Shown here piece by piece: positions 16,564 through 25,333 of a DNA stretch of 39,249 bases; the stretch's first letter is position 1; each line of letters opens with the position of its first letter. Under the pieces are notes generated by a model. It was not told where the DNA came from. It ran no database searches and saw only the letters and a program-made list of their open reading frames with translations. This DNA comes from JBBRTJ01 sp038244535. GTDB taxonomy: Bacteria > Actinomycetota > Acidimicrobiia > Acidimicrobiales > Ilumatobacteraceae. Made by a program: the position numbers and the translations under genes. The stretch is taken from positions 1-39,249 of the forward strand of contig JBBRTJ010000022.1 of assembly GCA_038244535.1 (NCBI GenBank), written 5' to 3'.

Positions 16564-17600
16564 GGGCCCGATCATCACGCTGGGCGGCCCTCGCCGCGGC
16601 GGTGGCAGTTGCCGCTTCCGCCACGGCGGTCGGGGCCCCACCAGTGGCGGCGGCCGTCGTCCCTGACGTCAGCTGGCTGGCACTCTCGCCGGCGCCTTCG
16701 GCGCGTGCCGAGGCACCGACAGCGTTCGTGGCCGGAAAGCTCCACGTCTTCGCGGGGTACCTCACGTTCAACCCGCCCACCTACGCCACGACGTCCATGA
16801 CCTACGACCCGGCGACTGACAGCTGGACGACCGACGCGGTGGCCCCACCGTTCCAGCTCGCCCACGCCGCCACCGCCGTCGTCGACGACCGCTACGTGTA
16901 CGTGGCCGGCGGCCAGTCCCCCAGCCCGACGAGGCTCTGCGGGACCAGCCCGTGCTCGGTCTGGGCGACCACCAACGTGTGGCGGTACGACGCCTGGTCC
17001 TCGAGCTGGGCCGCCGGTCCACCGCTCCCGCAGGCCCGTGAGGCAGGCACGCTGGTGCTGGTAGGACGGGCGCTTCACTTCCTTGGCGGCAACGACAAGC
17101 AGCGAGTGGACCAGGTTGACCACTGGACGCTCGACGTCGACGCCGGGACGTCGTGGCAGACGGCCACGCCACTGCCGAGCCCGCGCAACCGGCTCGGTGG
17201 AGCGGTCGTCGGCTCGACGCTCTACGTCATGGGCGGCCAGCTCGGCTCGAAGTTCACCCAGATCGTCCTGCTCAACTCGGTGCTGGCCCTCGATCTGGCC
17301 ACCCCCGGAGCGCCCTGGACCACCCTGGCTCCGATGCCCGGAGCTCGTTCGCACCTCGAGCTGTCCGCCGTCGCCGTCGGCACCGACCTCCTCGTGGCTG
17401 CGGGGGACAACCCGGTCAACCGGGGCACCGCGACGCTGTACCGGTTCGACACGACCGTCGGAACCTGGAAGGTGCTGCCGACCCGGCTCCCCCGGGCCAC
17501 CTACAGCTCGGCGTTCCTGTTCGACGGCACCGGCTTGTGGTACGTGGCCGGTGCCCCCGTCGGGGGCGGGCAATCGGCCTACCGGGGCACGATCGGCTGA
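16560..17600 (+). CDS. Secreted six-bladed Kelch-repeat protein (2)
   Basis: A 346-residue paralogue of the preceding protein. The ATG at 16560 overlaps the previous stop as ATGA. A signal peptide (WAALAAAVAVAASATAVGAP) is followed by six blades with turns VFAGY, VAGGQ, LGGND, MGGQL, AAGDN and VAGAP. The two-cysteine loop (RLCGTSPCSVW) before WATTNVWRYD sits in the same place as in the first copy, so a conserved disulfide is likely. The shared loop shows tandem duplication, but overall divergence is large, so the duplication is old. The ligand is unknown. Confidence 0.85.
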   Translation: MRARSSRWAALAAAVAVAASATAVGAPPVAAAVVPDVSWLALSPAPSARAEAPTAFVAGKLHVFAGYLTFNPPTYATTSMTYDPATDSWTTDAVAPPFQLAHAATAVVDDRYVYVAGGQSPSPTRLCGTSPCSVWATTNVWRYDAWSSSWAAGPPLPQAREAGTLVLVGRALHFLGGNDKQRVDQVDHWTLDVDAGTSWQTATPLPSPRNRLGGAVVGSTLYVMGGQLGSKFTQIVLLNSVLALDLATPGAPWTTLAPMPGARSHLELSAVAVGTDLLVAAGDNPVNRGTATLYRFDTTVGTWKVLPTRLPRATYSSAFLFDGTGLWYVAGAPVGGGQSAYRGTIG

Positions 17601-17604
17601 GCCG

Positions 17605-17628
17605 CTCGGCCTAGAAAAATCCGCCGAG
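17605..17628 (+). terminator. Inverted repeat after the Kelch pair
   Basis: CTCGGC (17605-17610) pairs with GCCGAG (17623-17628) around a 12-base loop that contains the only A-run nearby. It begins 4 bases after the Kelch-2 stop. It may end the Kelch transcript or act as an operator for the next gene. There is no T-run, so the terminator call is weak. Confidence 0.25.
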
Positions 17629-17675
17629 TCGCATCATGGCGTGCTGCCGCGTGCGTCGGCTTGGGGTGCCCGCCG

Positions 17676-17681
17676 TAACAT
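17676..17681 (+). promoter_or_regulatory. Candidate -10 box of the malectin/propeller gene
   Basis: TAACAT lies 53 bases before the ATG at 17735 and predicts a leader of about 47 bases containing the GGAAGGAA ribosome site. No good -35 is visible. Confidence 0.3.
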
Positions 17682-17734
17682 CTGTCGACTGCCCACACCC
17701 CCATCGAACGCCGCTGGGCGGAAGGAACCTCCCC

Positions 17735-20700
17735 ATGTTCAACGTCCGCAAGCTCAGTGTCGCGACCTTGCTCGTGATCCTCGTGGCAGGCCTCGTGCCG
17801 CTCATCGCCGCCAGCCCCGCATCGGCTGCCGGCGGCTTCGCCGCCCGAGTGAACTTCCAGCAGCAGACCTGGCCGACCCCCACGGGCTACAGCCCCGACT
17901 GGGGCCTCGGGTACACCGCAACGGCATCGGGTGGCACCGGGTACGGATGGGTCGCCGCCGGCACCCAGACCCCGGTCACGTTGGCCAAGGCCCAGGCCAA
18001 GCGACGGCTCTCGATCGGTGACGGACGGCTCGGCTCGCTCATCACCGTCCCCAACACCGCGATGCCGAACTGGCAGCAGGCGGTGCCCAACGGCACCTAC
18101 GACGTGACCGTGTCGGTGGGCGACCGATACTTCGGCGCCAAGGCCACCATCAAGGCCGAGGGCACCCCGGTCATCACCAACTGGGGCCCCAGCGCCCTTC
18201 AGTACTTCAAGCGGGCCACCACCCGCGTCACGGTGGCCGACGGGTTCCTCACCCTCGACTTCACCGGGTCGAACAACGCCCCGGTCAACTACGTCGAGAT
18301 CAACGAGGTGACGGCCTCGACCCCGTCGATGAACTCGGTGACCCCCGCCAACGGCGCCAGCGGCATCGATGTGACCGCTTCGGTGATCATGATCACGAGC
18401 TTCAGCGTCGACGCCAACGCGCTCACCAAGAGCACCGTGCAGATCATCGACCTGTTCGGCAACCCGGTGCTGACCAACATCAACACCGACGCCGCCGGTG
18501 GCGTGGTGAGCATCACGCCCCAGAACCGGCTCCTCCCCTTCACGACCTACACGATCGAGACCAACGCCGGCCTGAAGGACCTCTCCGGCAACTCCTTCAC
18601 CAACGTCACGGCCACCTTCGTGACCGGTGAGACCGGCCTGGCCGTGTCGCCGGGATCGTTCGACAGGTTCACCTTGACCACCCTCAACGCACCGACGGTG
18701 ATGCAGATCGGCCCGGACGGCCGCCTCTACGTCGCGACCGGCGCCGGCGAGCTCCACGCCTACACGTTGGCCGTCGACCCGCTCACCGGCTCCCAGATCG
18801 TCACCGCCGACCAGGCTCTCGGCCCATGGACCTACCAGCGAACGATCCTCGGCCTCGCCTTTGATCCGCGGTCCACGCCGGCCAACCCCATCCTGTGGGT
18901 GTCCCACGGCGCCATCGGGGACTTGCAGGCCAACTTCACCGGCACGGTCTCGGTGCTCGACGGCCCCGGCCTGGCCAACGTCCGTGACGTCGTGGTGGGC
19001 CTTCCCCGCTCGTGCCACGACCACATGAACAACGGCATCAGCTTCGGCCCGGACGGCAAGCTCTACCTGGCTCAGGGCGCCATGACCGGCTACGGCGCCC
19101 CAGACCCCTACTGGTGCAACCTGTCCGAGACCCCGCTGTCGGCCGCGGTGCTGCAGATGGACGTCGTCAACGACGCCCGCTTCGCCGGCACCGTCGACGT
19201 CAACACCTCGGCGACTAACTCGACGGGTACGGCGTACGACCCCTCGGCCGTAGGCGCCCCGCTCACGACCTACGCCATCGGCACCCGCAACCCCTACAGC
19301 CTCGTCTGGCACTCCAACGGCACGCTGTACGCCCCGGTCAACGAGTCCGCCGGCGGCAACAGCCCGGCCGGCCCGGGTGGCAACCCCCCGGCGCTGACCT
19401 CGCTCCCCGACTACCACGACTTCCTGGCCAAGGTCCTGCCCGGCAAGTACTACGGGCACCCGAACCCCTCGGTGAACCGCTACGTCCTGAACGGTGGCAA
19501 CCCCACGGCGGGGGTCGACCCCTACGAGGTCACCCAGTACCCCGTCGGTGTGCTGCCCGAGGCCGACTACCAGCAGCCCGCGCTCGACCTGGGCGCGCAC
19601 CGTTCGGCCGACGGCATGAAGGAGTACACCTCGCACCAGTTCAACAACGCGCTGTTCGGCAACCTCCTGGTCGCCGAGTTCTCCAACGGCGACGACGTGG
19701 TCTCCATCAAGCTCGACGCCAACGGTGACGTCGCCAACATCTCTCAGCTGGCGTCGGGCTTCAACAACCCGATCGACGTCGCCGTCGACTCCGCCGGCGG
19801 CGTCTTCGTCGCCGAGTTCGGCAACATGCCCGACGGCAACGCCGGCCAGATCACCTACCTGAAGCCCTCACCGGGTCTCGACTGCTCCACGCCGGCGGCC
19901 CGCATCAACTTCCAGCCCACGACGGCGCCCGTGCCCGGCGGCTACATCGGCGATGATGGCAATGCCTTCGACCCGACGACCGGCTACGGCTGGGTCACGC
20001 CTGGTACGAGCACTCCGTTCGACATCACCGGACGCGGGATCGACCGCAACGTCGCCTCCGATCAGCGCATCGACACGTTCATCAACATGAACGCTCCTTC
20101 CGGAGCTGCGTGGGAATGGACGATCCCCGATCCCAACGTCCGCTACCGAGTGAGCGTGTCGGTCGGTGACGCAAACTCCTTCACGAACCAGACCGACGTC
20201 ATCAACGTCGAAGGCAGCGCCCTCATCAACGCCTTCGTGCCCACCAGCACGAACCGGTTCGCCACCGGCACGGTCGTGCTCTCGGCCGGACAGCCCGCCG
20301 ACGGCAAGATCACCATCGACGCCATCGGCGGCACCAACACCAAGATCAACTACGTCAACATCGACAAGTGCATCGACGTACCGATCGATACGACCCCGCC
20401 GACCGTCACGATCTCACTGGCCGGTACGCCCAACATCGACGGCACCTGGGTTGGTCCCGTAACGGCCACCGTGGCCGCCGATGACGGCACCGGCACCGGG
20501 GTGCGCACCATCCAGTACCGCGTCGACGGAGGCCCGTTCACCAACTACGGCAGCCCCGTCACGATCAGCGGCAACGGCCCGCACACCATCACGGCCACGG
20601 CATCGGACAACGCCTTCAACGATTCCACGCCGGTCACGCAGACCTTCACCATCGACCCGAACGTGCCGCTCGTCGACTTCACCTCGCCCTACGACTCGCT

Positions 20701-22339
20701 CGGCAACGGCCCCCGCCTCGTGTTCAGCACGGTCGGCGAGGACCCCCAGTTCCCCGCCCAGACCGCCCAGGTCGTCAACACCGGCGTGAAGCCGCTCACG
20801 GTGACCAACCTGTCGTTCGGCGGCGTCGACGCGGCCGACTTCCAGCTCGGGGCCGGCCAGATCACCAGCTTCGTGCTGGCCCCCGGCCAGCAACAGGCCG
20901 TGGCGGTCGCCTTCCGTCCGTTCGCGAACTCGTACCCCATTCGGTCGGCCACGCTCGTCGTCACCTCCAACGCTCCGACCATGCCCACCGCCAGCATGAA
21001 CGTCGCCGGGCTGGACCCCGCCGACTTCCAGGGCGGCAACGAGCCCCACCTCAAGGAGATCCTGCAGACCGTCGGGTTCACCAACAACCCGACGCTGGCC
21101 CCCGGCCAGACCCGAATCGCCGATCGGGAAGAGGTGATCTCCCCGTTCTGGACCGCGGTCGACACCACCAAGCCGGTCACGGTGACGCCGATCGCCCGCT
21201 ACGAGTCGACGACGACGTTCACGTCGGGCCAGTTCGGGTGGTACCCGAAGGGTGCCGCCAGCAGCGGCAACGTCAAGCTGTTCGACTTCGCGGGCGGCAC
21301 CACCCAGTACGGCGGCGAGAACCAGAAGCTGTTCCCCCAGATCAGCCCGGGCAGCATCACGAGCTTCACCCCTGCCGGCACGTTCGGGCTGGTGCGGGTC
21401 AACAGCGAGTACTCCGACGACGGGCGCAACGGCCCGCAGGCGTGGCACAACTTCCGCTTCTACCCGGCCAAGGACATCAACGGCAACGTCCAGCCCAACA
21501 CCTGGATCGTCGGTCAGGATCGCAGCAACATCTTCGTGACCCCGGCTGACAAGAACTTCGACTACCAGGACGTGGTGGCGATCATGACCAACGCCCAGCC
21601 CGAGTTCGCGGCGGCCGCGAGCCTTGGCACCACCGGCGTCCGCCTGGACTTCAACGCAGCCGTACCAGGCACCATCGCCGACGCCACCGGCCAGGGCACC
21701 GGCTTCACCTCGGTCGAGCCCAACACGGCGGGCAACCAGTACAACCCCGCGCTGATCAACCTCGACACCGCCAACGGGGTGCTCAAGCTCACCAGCACCT
21801 CGGGCAGCAACTCGGCCAAGATCAACACCCAGACCAACCAACTGCGGGTGAACTTCAACGCCTCCGAGCGGCCGTTCACCTTGTCGACCAGGCTCGTCGG
21901 GCCCTTCACCAACATCACCCTGGGCCGCCAGCAGGAGGCGCTGTACTACGGCTGGAACCAGGACAACTTCATCCGGCTCGAGATCGAGAACACCGGTGGC
22001 GTCCCCAACGTGCTGATGTACCTCGAGAACCAGAAGACGCCCACCAAGTTCGTCAACAAGGTCCTGGCGGGTCCGTTCGCGGTACCAGGGCTGACCACGG
22101 CGTCGACGTTCGACCTGTTCCTCACCGTCGACCCGGCGGCGGGAACGTTCACCCCTCAGTACCGGATGAACTCGAACCTGCCCACCGACATCGTGAGCAT
22201 GGGCGGGCCGTACGCCCCGACCGTTCCCGCCACGATCATGAGTTGGGTCTCGCCGTCGATGTACGGCGGCGTGAGCGTGTCGAACCGCGGCACCTCGGTA
22301 CCGATCATGGGCACGTTTGACTGGTTCGAGGTGAAGTGA
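17735..22339 (+). CDS. Large secreted malectin / beta-propeller / Ig / lectin-like multidomain protein
   Basis: A 1534-residue exported protein. The ATG at 17735 follows GGAAGGAA and opens a signal peptide (LLVILVAGLVPLIAASPASA). Apparent order: malectin-like domain (~35-193, ARVNFQQQ to NYVEIN); SbsA-type Ig-like domain (~196-300, TPANGASGIDV); beta-propeller like sorbosone dehydrogenases (~308-715, MQIGPDGRLYVATG, ISFGPDGKLYLAQG, GTRNPYSLVW); second malectin-like domain (~715-878, ARINFQPTTAPVPGGY); Ig-like domain with TPPTVTISLAG (~885-975); a domain resembling SPD-2/Hydin repeats (~977-1091, VVNTGVKPLTVTNLSFGGVD); a long unassigned stretch; and a C-terminal lectin/LamG-like part (~1294-1534). 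Malectin domains bind sugars. It has no membrane or sortase anchor that I can see. Its stop overlaps the GTG of a GT2 gene. Confidence 0.85.
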   Translation: MFNVRKLSVATLLVILVAGLVPLIAASPASAAGGFAARVNFQQQTWPTPTGYSPDWGLGYTATASGGTGYGWVAAGTQTPVTLAKAQAKRRLSIGDGRLGSLITVPNTAMPNWQQAVPNGTYDVTVSVGDRYFGAKATIKAEGTPVITNWGPSALQYFKRATTRVTVADGFLTLDFTGSNNAPVNYVEINEVTASTPSMNSVTPANGASGIDVTASVIMITSFSVDANALTKSTVQIIDLFGNPVLTNINTDAAGGVVSITPQNRLLPFTTYTIETNAGLKDLSGNSFTNVTATFVTGETGLAVSPGSFDRFTLTTLNAPTVMQIGPDGRLYVATGAGELHAYTLAVDPLTGSQIVTADQALGPWTYQRTILGLAFDPRSTPANPILWVSHGAIGDLQANFTGTVSVLDGPGLANVRDVVVGLPRSCHDHMNNGISFGPDGKLYLAQGAMTGYGAPDPYWCNLSETPLSAAVLQMDVVNDARFAGTVDVNTSATNSTGTAYDPSAVGAPLTTYAIGTRNPYSLVWHSNGTLYAPVNESAGGNSPAGPGGNPPALTSLPDYHDFLAKVLPGKYYGHPNPSVNRYVLNGGNPTAGVDPYEVTQYPVGVLPEADYQQPALDLGAHRSADGMKEYTSHQFNNALFGNLLVAEFSNGDDVVSIKLDANGDVANISQLASGFNNPIDVAVDSAGGVFVAEFGNMPDGNAGQITYLKPSPGLDCSTPAARINFQPTTAPVPGGYIGDDGNAFDPTTGYGWVTPGTSTPFDITGRGIDRNVASDQRIDTFINMNAPSGAAWEWTIPDPNVRYRVSVSVGDANSFTNQTDVINVEGSALINAFVPTSTNRFATGTVVLSAGQPADGKITIDAIGGTNTKINYVNIDKCIDVPIDTTPPTVTISLAGTPNIDGTWVGPVTATVAADDGTGTGVRTIQYRVDGGPFTNYGSPVTISGNGPHTITATASDNAFNDSTPVTQTFTIDPNVPLVDFTSPYDSLGNGPRLVFSTVGEDPQFPAQTAQVVNTGVKPLTVTNLSFGGVDAADFQLGAGQITSFVLAPGQQQAVAVAFRPFANSYPIRSATLVVTSNAPTMPTASMNVAGLDPADFQGGNEPHLKEILQTVGFTNNPTLAPGQTRIADREEVISPFWTAVDTTKPVTVTPIARYESTTTFTSGQFGWYPKGAASSGNVKLFDFAGGTTQYGGENQKLFPQISPGSITSFTPAGTFGLVRVNSEYSDDGRNGPQAWHNFRFYPAKDINGNVQPNTWIVGQDRSNIFVTPADKNFDYQDVVAIMTNAQPEFAAAASLGTTGVRLDFNAAVPGTIADATGQGTGFTSVEPNTAGNQYNPALINLDTANGVLKLTSTSGSNSAKINTQTNQLRVNFNASERPFTLSTRLVGPFTNITLGRQQEALYYGWNQDNFIRLEIENTGGVPNVLMYLENQKTPTKFVNKVLAGPFAVPGLTTASTFDLFLTVDPAAGTFTPQYRMNSNLPTDIVSMGGPYAPTVPATIMSWVSPSMYGGVSVSNRGTSVPIMGTFDWFEVK

Positions 22340-23226
22340 CCGCCGTTCGTTCGGCACCGCGGATGGTCTCGGTGATCATCCCGGTGCTGAACGGCCAGGA
22401 CGTGATCGGGCGGCAGCTCGTCGCCCTGCGCCACCAGGTCTCACCAGTGCCGTGGGAGATCGTCGTGGTCGACAACGGCTCCAGCGATGGTACGGCTGAT
22501 GTTGTGCGCACCGAGCAGGAGCACGCCGGCCCGGTGCCGATCGTGCTCGTAGACGAGCCACAGCGCGGCCACGTGATGGCCCGCAACGCCGGTGCGGCGG
22601 CCGCCGCGGGCGACCTCCTGCTGTTCTGCGATGCCGACGACGAGGTGTCGCCGGGCTGGATCTCAGCGATGGTCGCTGCGGCACCCGACAGCGACCTGCT
22701 CGGTGGTCGGATCGTCAACACCTCCGTCAACGACGATGTCATGGCTCAGGTGCTGCCCAACCAGCGCGGCGAGCAGCTCGTGCGCAAGTGGGGCTGGTAC
22801 CCGTTCGCCACGACCGCCAACTTCGGCATCCACGCCGATGTCCTGAGGGCGGTGGGTGGGTTCAACGTCGAGTACCGCATGGCCTCGGGCGATGTCGAGC
22901 TGTGCTATCGGGCCCAGGTCCAGGGCTACTCGATCGGCTACGTACCCGATGCCGTGGTGCACTACCGCCACCGCTCGTCGGTCAAGGCGCTGGCCCGCCA
23001 GATGTACCGCCGGGGCCAGGTCGAGGTGCAGCTGTACCGGGACTTCCGACCCCACGGGCGGCCTCGACGCACGCTGTCCACCATGGCGGGGGGCTGGGCC
23101 CAGCTGGTGGTGTCCCTGCCCGATCTCGTACGGGGTCCTGTCCCCCGGGGTCGGTGGGTCAAGCGGGCCGCGACGCATGCCGGCTACGTCCGTGGATCGA
23201 TCCGCCAGCGCACTCTGTTCCTCTGA
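22336..23226 (+). CDS. GT2 family glycosyltransferase
   Basis: A 296-residue glycosyltransferase with a GT-A fold. The GTG at 22336 overlaps the preceding stop (GTGA), giving translational coupling to the malectin-domain gene; an ATG 27 bases further on is an alternative. The N-terminal nucleotide-binding motif is VSVIIPVLNGQDVIGRQL, followed by VVVDNGSSDGT. The metal-binding DxD appears as LLFCDADDEVSPGW. GGFNVEYRMASGDVELCYRA corresponds to the acceptor/ED motif. No membrane segments are evident. It probably extends a surface glycan. It ends 9 bp from the convergent sulfotransferase gene. Confidence 0.9.
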   Translation: MTAVRSAPRMVSVIIPVLNGQDVIGRQLVALRHQVSPVPWEIVVVDNGSSDGTADVVRTEQEHAGPVPIVLVDEPQRGHVMARNAGAAAAAGDLLLFCDADDEVSPGWISAMVAAAPDSDLLGGRIVNTSVNDDVMAQVLPNQRGEQLVRKWGWYPFATTANFGIHADVLRAVGGFNVEYRMASGDVELCYRAQVQGYSIGYVPDAVVHYRHRSSVKALARQMYRRGQVEVQLYRDFRPHGRPRRTLSTMAGGWAQLVVSLPDLVRGPVPRGRWVKRAATHAGYVRGSIRQRTLFL

Positions 23227-23235
23227 TCTGACTGC

Positions 23236-24156
23236 TCAGCGGGCAGGACGCCGCCATGCCCCCAGGTCCCGTTCGATCACGGCCTCGAGGCGGGCCATCT
23301 CGGGCTCGAACTCGGCCGTGAGCCGACGGCGTAGGGCAGGATCGATCTCGTCGGGAGCGACGACGATGTTGCGCTCGCGCAGGCGGTGGACGCCCTGCTG
23401 GACGCGCCGCCTGATCGGAGCGGGCAAGGCGTCGCGGAGCCGCTTCAGTGCGGTGGGGGGTCGCAGCAGAGCCCGGTCCAGGGTCTGGGACTTCGGGGTG
23501 CCCGACCGGTTGTGCTGCAGCTCGTAGTCGATCGGCACATCGGGATCGACGCCCAGCCACTCGAACACCGACCGGAACACGGCCGCCGGATCGGCGTCCA
23601 TGTCCTCTTGGAGCAGAACGAGCAGCCGCTCCCGACCGAACGCCTGCTGAAAGGCCTCGATGCGCTCGGCGTAGTGAGACGCCGCCCGGTAGTGCCACAT
23701 GGGCGCCCAGCCGTCGGCGCGGCGCTGCTCCTCGGCGGCGAGGGCGTCGTCGAACCGAGCCAGCGGCTCGCGCTCCTGGCGGCGCAGGTACTGGAAGGCG
23801 GAGTGAGCACGGTCCGCCGGTTGGCGCACGAAGACCAGGAGGCGGGGATCGGCGAGATGGCGCTTGATGCCCTCGATCGCCTCCGGCAGGTACAGGTACA
23901 TGGCCGACGCTTCGCCCCGGAAGCGGGCGTCACCGGCCTTGGCGAAGAGGGCCTGGTAGTCAGCGAGGTTGGTGATCGAGCGTTCGTTCACGTGATGGTC
24001 GCCGGGACCGGTGAACGAAGGCGGCGACTCCTCGAAGGCCAGGAAGTGCGGCTCCTTACGGGGCGACATGAAGATCGCCGGATGCTCGGACAGGTAGCGG
24101 TACGCCGATGTGGTGCCGCAGCGCTGCGCGCCGACGACCAGGAGGTTGGGAAGCAC
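23236..24156 (-). CDS. PAPS-dependent sulfotransferase family protein (2)
   Basis: A 306-residue sulfotransferase similar in layout to heparan/glycan sulfotransferases. The 5'-phosphosulfate loop is NLLVVGAQRCGTTSAYRYL at residues 4-22. The 3'-phosphate-binding arginine and serine are R111 and S119 in LVFVRQPADRAHSAF. A conserved PRKEPHFLAFE segment lies at 32-42. It differs clearly from the sulfotransferase at 14304-15296, which has the GIGRSGTT-type loop, so two different acceptors or positions are likely. It lies downstream of a GT4 gene on the same strand (gap 5 bp). Confidence 0.87.
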   Translation of the reverse strand: MLPNLLVVGAQRCGTTSAYRYLSEHPAIFMSPRKEPHFLAFEESPPSFTGPGDHHVNERSITNLADYQALFAKAGDARFRGEASAMYLYLPEAIEGIKRHLADPRLLVFVRQPADRAHSAFQYLRRQEREPLARFDDALAAEEQRRADGWAPMWHYRAASHYAERIEAFQQAFGRERLLVLLQEDMDADPAAVFRSVFEWLGVDPDVPIDYELQHNRSGTPKSQTLDRALLRPPTALKRLRDALPAPIRRRVQQGVHRLRERNIVVAPDEIDPALRRRLTAEFEPEMARLEAVIERDLGAWRRPAR

Positions 24157-24161
24157 CCCGA

Positions 24162-25262
24162 CTACCCCGCCTCAGCCACGAGCCGGTCGAAGAAGGCGTT
24201 GAACAGCCGCCCACCATCGAAGGCCTGGGTGGCGTGGCGCCGGGCCCGCTCGCCCATCTGCCGGCGCAGGCCACCGTCGTCGAGCAACTGTTCGACCCGG
24301 GCCGTGAAGGCCGCCTCGTCGTCGGGGGCAACGAGGTACCCGGTCTCGCCGTCCTTGACGATGTCCGACAGACCACCGATGTCGCTGGCCACCACGGGAA
24401 GGCCCACCGACGCAGCCTCGACCACGGCCCAGGGCGACTGGTCGGCATGGGTGGGAAAGACGAAGACATCCATCTTGGGCAGCCAGGAGAGCACGAGCTC
24501 GTCGTGGGTCACCGAGCCGTGGAGGACGACGTTCTTGCCCCCCTCGACCTTCTTGGCCCCCGAGGAGAACACGTGCAGCTCGGCGCGATCTGACCAGCGC
24601 TCCTGATGCCAGCGCAGCACGTCGGGACCGCCCTTGCGCTCCCAGTCGTTGCCCACGAAGCAGAGGCGGATCGGGCCTGCGTCGGCGTGCTCGGCGGGCA
24701 CGAGCGGCATCGTGCCGGCGAGCACCGGCGGCAGCAGGATCATCTTGGAGCGAGGCACGCCGTACTCGACGTGGAGCGAGTTCGCCGCCCACTCGCTCAT
24801 CGGGCACAGGAGCTGGGAGCGCGACACGATCAGCTGCTCAGCCTCCACGAGACGCTGGAAGCGCTCGCGAGCCGCTGCTTCGTCACCGTGAACCCTCATC
24901 GCCTTGCCCTTGATCACCGTCGAGTCGAACGACACCGACAAGATCCCCGGCCACGAACCACGCATCTCGGCCACGGCAAGGGCGGGGAACTGGGGCGCAA
25001 CGTGCACGACGTCGAAGTGCTCGAGCGGCACCGCCGTGCGCAACCACCGAGCCACCATTCGGCGCCACGCCCGCACCCGCAAGATGTGGGGATCCAGACC
25101 GCTCGTGCCTTCGATCCCGACCGTCAAGGCCCGTAGCCAGGGCTTGGTCTGGAGGCGCAGGTGCACGCAATCGAGGTCGTCCCGGTCGGCCGAGTAGTGC
25201 TCGAGGGTGCGAGCAAAGGTTCGCCACCCGAGCACGTCGTTGTTGAGGAACAGCACGCGCAC
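24162..25262 (-). CDS. GT4 family glycosyltransferase
   Basis: A 366-residue GT-B fold glycosyltransferase. The GTG at 25262 is preferred because GAGGG lies just upstream and the product then opens VRVLFLNNDVLGWRTF, like other GT4 proteins. The frame is open further upstream, with a possible GTG at 25325 right after the ligase stop. The donor site is IRLCFVGNDWERKGGPDVL, followed by FVFPTHADQSPWAVVEAASVGLPVVASDIGG, which holds the conserved Glu. It lies between the ligase-like gene and sulfotransferase 2 in a three-gene minus-strand operon. The sugar is unknown. Confidence 0.88.
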   Translation of the reverse strand: MRVLFLNNDVLGWRTFARTLEHYSADRDDLDCVHLRLQTKPWLRALTVGIEGTSGLDPHILRVRAWRRMVARWLRTAVPLEHFDVVHVAPQFPALAVAEMRGSWPGILSVSFDSTVIKGKAMRVHGDEAAARERFQRLVEAEQLIVSRSQLLCPMSEWAANSLHVEYGVPRSKMILLPPVLAGTMPLVPAEHADAGPIRLCFVGNDWERKGGPDVLRWHQERWSDRAELHVFSSGAKKVEGGKNVVLHGSVTHDELVLSWLPKMDVFVFPTHADQSPWAVVEAASVGLPVVASDIGGLSDIVKDGETGYLVAPDDEAAFTARVEQLLDDGGLRRQMGERARRHATQAFDGGRLFNAFFDRLVAEAG

Positions 25263-25333
25263 GCGACCCTCACGATGGCGCGGCGGCAGCAGTTCGGATC
25301 GGAAGTCGTCGAGGTTGGAGGACACGAACCGAT

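Noticed and set aside
17579..19636. A 685-codon open frame antisense to the malectin/propeller gene, and a similar 647-codon one at 20414-22357.
   Set aside because: Both are rich in Val, Gly, Asp, Arg and His with no motif, and mirror the codon bias of the real gene on the other strand.
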